Under the pieces are notes generated by a model. The model did not search any database, was not told where the DNA came from, and saw nothing but the letters and a program-made list of their open reading frames with translations. Below are positions 10,663 through 15,812 of a stretch of 15,812 nt of DNA, in pieces. This DNA is from Chloromonas sp. AAM2 (Eukaryota > Chlorophyta > Chlorophyceae > Chlamydomonadales > Chlamydomonadaceae): NCBI GenBank assembly GCA_004335635.1, contig QAXH01005912.1, forward strand, positions 2,880-18,691. The letters are read 5' to 3'. Numbering within the stretch: the stretch's first letter is position 1; each line of letters opens with the position of its first letter. Both the position numbers and the translations under genes were made by a program.

Positions 10663-10694
10663 TCACGGCAAGCAGGAGTCACGGCAAGCAGGAA
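10663..10694 (+). repeat. 16-bp tandem duplication
   Basis: TCACGGCAAGCAGGAG at 10663-10678 is followed directly by TCACGGCAAGCAGGAA, one mismatch in 16. The near identity suggests a recent local duplication. Confidence 0.9.
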
Positions 10695-10914
10695 GACCGA
10701 CACAGGCACAAACAGGACCACTGGGCGGACATTGAACACGCTTTTTGCATACTTGAGAAGATGTATGTGTAAGCACGCAACGGCCGGCAGGTATGCCTCG
10801 ACACAGTCAGCAAACAAGTCCTAACCATAGAGAAATGGACAGATCGTGAGTGTAACCCACAGCTGCACAGCTGAGATGCTGGCAATGCTGCAGTCATTCG
10901 TCCTTGACGGTCTG

Positions 10915-10928
10915 AAACCCTAACCCTT
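10915..10928 (-). repeat. Short interstitial telomere-like word
   Basis: AAACCCTAACCCTT resembles two units of the plant/algal telomere repeat (CCCTAAA strand). With the CCCTAACCCTA at 10060-10070 it makes two such words 850 bases apart. Each is too short to exclude chance. Confidence 0.35.
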
Positions 10929-11577
10929 GCGCCAGCAAGCTGTTAACTGCCACCAACTCTCAGCTCCCGACTCTCCCTATCAGGATTGTGTCATCAGTAG
11001 TCTAGGCCGTACACAGCGATACACACTCAGCAGTTGTTGCAAAACCACGTTGTTGCGGAATCGGAAGCTTGTGTGCTGCCTGGTTGGAGCACATGGTCAG
11101 CTAGTGCCGGTGCCAGGTCCAATGACAAAAGCACTCGCTCCTGCTGTGTGTTCCCCAATATGAATATCAGATGAAGATGTCGCCATGGCCTGTGTCTGGC
11201 TACATGTGTATGAAGTGTTTTATGGGTTTCAGGCGTGTTGACATTGTAGCATTGACCAGACGAAACCAGCAGTGCTTCATCCCCACTTGACAGGCTAGAA
11301 AATAGGAACTAGTACAAAAACCAGGCCCATTTTGTGACACAAATACTGACCCCAGCATGCTGAATGCAACGGAACTCCTACTACTCATAGCATGACCTCA
11401 TGCTCACAATGCTGCATTCAGTAGGACAAACACCAAAGCGCTGACTTGCTTTGTTTGCAAGCTCAATGGGCCACCGCAGCCGACCTCTGAACTTCAAGCC
11501 TACATACAGAATTTCCGACCAGCAAACGGCCAAGCCTATGACCTTGCAGTCCTCTAGTACCACAGCTGTTTTTGTAA

Positions 11578-12486
11578 AAAAAAATACATTCCAACCCAGT
11601 CAAGGAAGCAGTTCAGGATCTAGCACATCGAACAAAAATACATTCCAACCCAGTCCAGAAAGCAGTCCAGGATCTAGCACAACGACTACTTGGTCATCAT
11701 AGACACGGAAGCAGCTGGAGTCTTTACAAAGCTTTGTTGCTGCATTTTGGCTGCGTTGCATCTCTTGGATCCCTTGCGCTGGAAGATGTGGCACAAGGGG
11801 GTGCAGACAGGCCTGTTGTGGCCAGCAGGCCGTGGTGGTGTACCTTTTCTGTGCTTACCAGCGGTGGTAACTTTGGCTGTGTTAACGAGAGCCGCACATC
11901 AAGGTAATGCGATTGGAGAAAAGCCTTCCGACCCAACTCCCTTAAGCCTGGTCAGTTTTCTCCTAGCATGAGCTCTGTGCACGAAACTTGTCACGAATCG
12001 TGTTACTAGTGATGACATTCGTACTTTGCAACCCGCTACCAGTGAGCTGTCTTGGCACAATGATTGTCAGGCGCCTGGTTCTTGGAACGATGTTGCGTCG
12101 ACAGTACCGTGGGTTAAACCATGAAAAGCCATGACGCCAGCAGCCTCAATTGCTTTGTCTGATTGCAGTTGCGAGATTGCGAGATATTACAAGTGCAAGG
12201 CTGTCGGATGCGAGGTTGTGCGGATGATGGCCACTCAGTTGGCATGAGTTGGCCTGTTGAGCCTCAAGCCAGCCACGATATTGTCCATTATCAATGAGAT
12301 AAAAGAAGAAGCAATGGAGGAGGCAGCTGCAAAGTGAGTGCAAACAGCGGACGCGGCTTAAACGCGCCCGTCGTTGGCGAAGTATTTCAACAGTTGCAAC
12401 GGTAACTTTGAGTTCTCCTATGATGCAGGTTGCTTGCGCAAGAAACTGGCCGTATGGTACCTGAGCTGCTCTGCAATCGGATATGA
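11578..12486 (+). other. Weak multi-exon candidate or gene remnant
   Basis: A frame open from 11578 encodes VQKAVQDLAQR-type helical repeats and runs to a donor AG|GTAATG at 11903/11904. Acceptor GATTGCAG at 12168 continues in phase with SCEIARYYKCKAVGC and reaches a TGA at 12245-12247. The same frame then stays open through LSIINEIKEEAMEEAAA to a donor GTGAGT at 12334, and acceptor GATGCAG at 12428 joins in phase to LLAQETGRMVPELL and TGA at 12484-12486. The phase agreement and helical composition are suggestive. However, no family is recognised, no start is evident, one stop interrupts the frame and open frames of this size occur by chance here. It could be a real gene, a decayed one, or nothing. 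Confidence 0.22.
11581..11688 (+). repeat. 54-bp minisatellite, two units
   Basis: Units at 11581-11634 and 11635-11688 share most bases, including AATACATTCCAACCCAGTC and CAGGATCTAGCACA. The period is a multiple of three. Two frames stay open across it, one giving KNTFQPS plus Ser-rich spacers and the other KIHSNPV plus AVQDLA repeats. A run of nine A after TGT lies immediately upstream. Confidence 0.85.
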
Positions 12487-13290
12487 TAGCTTACCAAAAG
12501 CTGCCGGTTGAGCCGCCGGTTGAGAACGCGGGAAGCTTCCTGTGTCCTTGGTCCTTCAACCGGTTAAAGCGATAATCTCCGCCGAAAGACGCAACGTTCA
12601 GAAAAGCGTTGTTAGCATTGTTAACCTTCGTGCACAAGCACTCCACAGGCAGTTCAAGATCAGCAATCTCAAGGTCGTGACTTTTGCCATGCAGCCCTGG
12701 CCAATGTGCCAATTCTCTTGGCCAGTTCCTCTGCTTGCCGCACCATGTACGATCTTGGAAGCTCCTATCACACCCGTGCGCAGCAGCTGTGAAGACTGAG
12801 CGGTGTGGTTGTTGCCAAGTGCCCCGTATGCACTTACCAAGTAGGTAAAGACAGGTGACATGACAACTCAGAGGTAGGTCACGCCCAGGCATGCAGGATT
12901 TTGATCAATATCCGTGCATGTCACATAACCGTCACACACCCGTACATGTCAAATCCGTGGTACATGAAGCCTGACAATACTGGGACAATAGACAAGTATT
13001 GAAAGCGAGCCAAGTTGCAAACTTGTGTGAAGGCTGTGGGACAACTGTCCCAGTGGCAGGTTGTGACTGGCACGTGGGCAGGCCGGAAGTCGTGGGCTTG
13101 TGCATTAAAAAAAGTGGCGGGTGTGACGGGTATCATGGAGTGCACACCGCATGACAGGCTAGCCAGGTTGAACTCAGTTGCGTCGCATGGCGGATGGGTG
13201 TGTGATAGGCCATAGCTGGGTGCAAGCGTCACAAACAGTCGGATCAGCTAAGCCTCTAAAGGCCTGGATGCCGTGCAGCAGCCAGCCTCG
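12487..13290. other. Stretch with no supported gene
   Basis: No convincing exon was found on either strand. Small structures present are a duplicated GCCGGTTGAG word (12503-12512 and 12515-12524) and a near-perfect palindrome TGGGACA-AC-TGTCCCA at 13037-13052. The palindrome shares its core with the foldback arms elsewhere in the window; a related ACTGGGACAAT lies near 12978-12989. Confidence 0.45.
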
Positions 13291-13298
13291 GTACGTGC

Positions 13299-13972
13299 AC
13301 CTCCAATGCATGTACACATTTGCGGTGTGCACCTTCAATGCGTGTACGCCTGTTTTGAAACCAACATGCCCCACAAAGCTTCTAAGAATTCCCTGAGTTG
13401 GAACTACTGAGCTTGTCTGGCGCTCGGCAGCCGACACATCAGTACGTACACGTGCCTGCACCATCACAATCAAGAACATGCATGTTGATGCCGAAAGCAC
13501 AAGCCTTGGGCGCGCATGTCTTCAGCACACGCCCTGAGCACATTGATGCCTTCAGTACATGCATGTTGTTTGTGGTGTGTGGAGCATGCTGACGTGCATG
13601 CGTGTGTGTTTTGTATCCTTAGAGCACGTCAACACAGCTCAGATTGCTGGCCGAGCAGCTAGGCCGAGTGGATAAAAAAGAAGTTTGTCAGTTCTGGGAC
13701 AATTCCTGAGTCCTGCTCTTGAACCCGTTTCTGAGAGGCACCAAGCGTGGTAGGGCCATGAACGACACTTGGCTTGTATGGGGTATGCATGCCGCACGCA
13801 GGCCACATACAAGTTTTTTTCCAGAGGACCTCTGTACCTATCTTTGACTTCTTCACCAAGCTTGTGCACGTACATCTGTGATGCTTCTAATGCATGTACA
13901 CCTGTACATGTATGTACACCAGGGAAGCCGTCACAGGACGCATCGCACAGCTCCAATGCATGTACATCTGTG
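13299..13972 (+). repeat. Dispersed CAATGCATGTACA-type repeats
   Basis: Four copies of a unit close to CTCCAATGCATGTACACCTGT occur near 13301, 13333, 13884 and 13951. The first two form a tandem pair of about 31 bp, each preceded by GTGCACC. Copies 2 and 4 are followed by a TGAAAC-CAACAT or TGAAACAAACAT tail. Between the pairs, related words (GTACGTACAC, ACATGCATGTTG) are scattered. The alternating purine-pyrimidine character is strong. No coding role was seen. Confidence 0.7.
13674..13710 (+). repeat. Foldback-family arm, copy 2
   Basis: AGAAGTTTGTCAGTTCTGGG followed by ACAATTCCTGAG matches the left arm of the element at 160-191. A convincing right arm was not found; a degenerate candidate lies near 13800-13830 (ACAAGTTTTTTTCC). 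It is probably a solo or decayed copy. Confidence 0.65.
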
Positions 13973-14185
13973 CTGAAACAAACATAACAGCGGCACAAAC
14001 CAAGGCAAACTACTAGCTTCTAGTGTGCTCCCTTCCTTCTGCAGTGCCTTGCTCATGGCTGTAGCACTGGTTCATGGGTATGTGTTCCTGAAGACTGAAA
14101 GCGTGAAGCATGACGTATCAAGCATGAAGTGGACACCCGGCGCCACGCGTGCTGCTGCTCCGTGTTGCTTGCACACATGGCTGTG

Positions 14186-14298
14186 CAAAAAAAGGAGCTT
14201 ACAAGTTCTGGGACAATTCGCAGTTGCACCACTGGAACCAGAAAAGGACTTGTCCCAGAAACCAAGATTGTCCCAGAACCGGCAACCTCCTTTGTTTG
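14186..14298. repeat. Foldback (inverted-repeat) element, copy 3
   Basis: The left arm (14186-14220) and the reverse complement of the right arm (14264-14298) match at about 27 of 35 positions, with the core GTTCTGGGACAAT identical. A further inverted copy of the core (CTTGTCCCAGAAACC) lies inside, near 14249-14263, directly before the right arm. It ends about 270 bases before the promoter motifs of the cell-wall-type gene. Confidence 0.75.
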
Positions 14299-14570
14299 TG
14301 AAATGAAAAGACACCAGCAGCAGGGCGCTTCTGCAGTGTAGGGACGCGGGGCATAAGTTTGTCAAGTAGGGCAATGTCTGTTCAAGTCTTCATCCGGCTC
14401 TCAGCAATCCCTCCTCGTACTTCAAGTCCATGCCGTAGGGGCGACACCGTATGGAAGGAATCCGCTCTGACGCGGACTGTCTAGGTGGATGTGGCTCTGA
14501 TTGTCGTTGCAACCGCAAGAGTGCTCTGCCGTTTGTCTTACAAGAGCCGCAAGATTTATTTTGGCAAACA

Positions 14571-14665
14571 ACCGGTTCAGGCCGGTAACCGGTTGAGTTG
14601 GAAGCAGCTTCACCCAAAAGTTGTCACTTCTCTGATGTGTGACGCTCCAGCGCCTGCCTTATAAA
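14571..14665 (+). promoter_or_regulatory. Promoter of the Cys/Pro-repeat gene
   Basis: TATAAA at 14660-14665 is the best TATA box in the window and predicts a start of transcription around 14690. Two direct copies of ACCGGTTsAG (14571-14580 and 14588-14597), each containing the palindrome AACCGGTT, lie 60-90 bases upstream. They are candidate factor-binding sites by position and repetition only. Confidence 0.5.
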
Positions 14666-14739
14666 CCATCCTGGCATCTGTGCGTCCGTCACTCTCATCA
14701 AACCTTCAGAAGCTTGCGCAGCGGCGCGAGGCGGAAGCG

Positions 14740-15005
14740 GTGAGTCACGGTTACTCGAACCTTCATGATTTGCTTGCAATATTCTGCCACCATCCGTCCA
14801 CCACTCAAGGAGTAGTCGTAATCTGGCAGGCTCTTGTGATGTCAACTGCGGCCTACCAGCAGCGACGACATGTTTGTACAGCGGCATCACAGACCCTTGT
14901 CATTGTTTTCAACGTGGTTTTCCGGTGTGGGATGGGATCAGGCTTTGCATCCCAACCTGAAGCATGCACTTGTTCCAAGGCTGACTTGCTTCCTACTGCA
15001 TGCAG
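14740..15005 (+). other. 5'-UTR intron of the Cys/Pro-repeat gene
   Basis: Donor GTGAGT at 14740 and acceptor GCATGCAG ending at 15005 bound a 266-bp intron. After its removal, the first ATG downstream of the predicted transcription start is the coding ATG at 15083, which supports the model. Confidence 0.55.
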
Positions 15006-15082
15006 GTGACGATCGACGTTCACTCGTCGTCCACCCACTGTCTTTGAGCTCAACTCTCGAGTCCGGTCGGCTCACCTTCACA

Positions 15083-15812
15083 ATGTCAAGGTGTGTGTTT
15101 TGTCATCGCTGTACACATCATTATGTAACCATACAAACAAGACAGTGCTTCGTGCTGGCTTAGCGGCCGCGAATTCTCAAAGTCACAGCTGATCTTGGAA
15201 TGACGTGCACATCTAGCATTGCGCTGCTTAACATGCAATACCTGAGAGCTCCGCTGCGTGCCGTGTGGTGGCCACGCCTACCATGCTGAAAAAGTGCATT
15301 TGACTCAACTTCCTTTCAGGTCTGCCATGGTCCTCTTCTTGCTGGTGGCCCTCGTCGGCGCCAGCAGCGTGCTTGCGGCTGGCAATGCCGCCATCGACAT
15401 GATCGAGACACCTGTGGAGAAGGACAGCCTTGATCTTGCTGCTGATGCCGATGTGGAAGCTGCCTTGCTCAACCGCATCCAAAACGTGCGCTCTCTCCTG
15501 TCGGCTGACTCAGTGGCAACTGGCACCTACCCACCACCACCCGCGGATGACGCCACGGTTAAAGCCTGCCCCCCTCCTCCCTGCGAGCACTGCCACAAGT
15601 CCTCACCACCACCACCACCACCTGTCAGCGTCAGCCATTGCCCCCCTCCTCCTGGCTGCCACGGCCCTCACTGCCATAAGTCCTCACCATCACCACCACC
15701 ACCTGTCAGCGTCAGCCACTGCCCTCCTCCTCCCTGCGAACACTGCCATAAGTCCTCACCACCACCACCTGTCAGCGTCAGCCACTGCCCTCCTCCTCCC
15801 TGCGAGCACTGC
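15083..15812 (+). CDS. Secreted Cys/His/Pro-repeat cell-wall-type protein (partial)
   Basis: A tiny first coding exon (15083-15090, ATG TCA AG) is joined across a 229-bp GT-AG intron (15091-15319) to an exon open to the window edge, giving 167 residues so far. Splicing creates a signal peptide beginning MSRSAMVLFLLVALVG with cleavage near VLA-AG; CACAATG is a good algal start context. Residues about 24-80 are mixed and acidic (IETPVEKD, LNRIQNVRSLLSAD), perhaps a propeptide or N-terminal domain. From residue 86, Pro-rich units of 24, 27 and 22 residues plus a cut fourth follow: C-PPPP-C-EH-C-H-KSS, a run of 4-6 Pro (one Ser-interrupted), then VSVSH. The PPPP and SPPPP stretches are typical of hydroxyproline-rich wall glycoproteins in green algae. 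The Cys/His modules are unusual: units 1 and 3 carry CEHCH, while unit 2 has CHGPHCH. The C-terminal part is missing, so it may be pherophorin-like or a different wall protein. Confidence 0.8.
15163..15176. other. Adjacent NotI and EcoRI sites, linker-like
   Basis: GCGGCCGC is followed without a gap by GAATTC inside the intron of the Cys/Pro-repeat gene. This combination is common in cloning adaptors and rare by chance. Coherent exons on both sides argue that the flanks belong together, so it may be natural or a small artefact. Confidence 0.6.

Larger units (their letters stand above)
10071..11577. other. Stretch with tandem duplications and no supported gene
   Basis: No exon could be supported on either strand. 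The stretch begins in the probable 3' UTR of the preceding gene; the first downstream TGTAA is only near 10850, so either the UTR is long or another signal is used. It contains the tandem duplications at 10411-10480 and 10663-10694 and a telomere-like word at 10915-10928. Confidence 0.45.

Noticed and set aside
13659..13675. tRNA A-box-like word (TAGGCCGAGTGG), possibly a Leu/Ser tRNA or tRNA-derived SINE
   Set aside because: No B box follows on the same strand at the right spacing and no cloverleaf arms could be paired. The nearest B-box-like word (GGTTCAAG) is on the other strand.
13299..13972. CRISPR-like array
   Set aside because: Units are imperfect, irregularly spaced, without uniform spacers or cas genes, and the surrounding genes are eukaryotic.
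15567..15812. Multiheme c-type cytochrome
   Set aside because: CXXCH occurs, but units are embedded in Pro-rich wall-type sequence behind a secretory signal peptide, one unit has the spacing C-x4-C-H, and no axial-ligand or cytochrome fold sequence is visible.

Overview
This window looks like nuclear DNA of a chlorophyte green alga. The reasons are short exons between GT-AG introns (donors mostly GTGGGT, GTAGGT or GTGAGA), a TGTAA poly(A) signal 3' of the first gene, Ser/Ala/Gly tracts encoded by AGC/GCA-type codons, G/C-ending codons inside exons set in less G/C-rich flanks, and a secreted Cys/Pro-rich cell-wall-type protein at the right end. Composition is near half GC by eye. No bacterial operon structure, rRNA or CRISPR array was seen, and no tRNA gene could be supported. 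I do not name a species.

Layout: 1-1025 holds an AC/AT microsatellite and a foldback element. 1026-3920 holds a six-exon gene reconstructed here by phase-matched splicing. It encodes a predicted plastid-targeted NTF2-like (DUF2358-type) protein of about 282 residues with a C-terminal membrane helix. 4076-5981 has simple repeats and no supported gene. 6246-10006 holds a two-exon gene for a long, low-complexity Ser/Gly/Pro/Ala-rich protein of about 1,120 residues with a strongly acidic Ser/Glu tract. Its N-terminus is ambiguous between a signal peptide and an intron acceptor. 10007-14570 is repeat-rich: tandem duplications, a 54-bp minisatellite, CATGTACA-type repeats, two further foldback copies and two telomere-like words. 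One weak multi-exon candidate lies at 11578-12486. From about 14571 to the window end there is a promoter, a 5'-UTR intron, a tiny first coding exon and the start of a secreted Cys/His/Pro-repeat protein that runs off the window.

The three genes are all on the plus strand, far apart, with no evidence of a shared pathway. The most unusual item is the right-end protein, whose Pro-rich repeat carries C-P4-C-x2-C-H (CXXCH) modules. A NotI+EcoRI composite site inside its intron deserves an assembly check. All gene models are read by eye, without transcript data.
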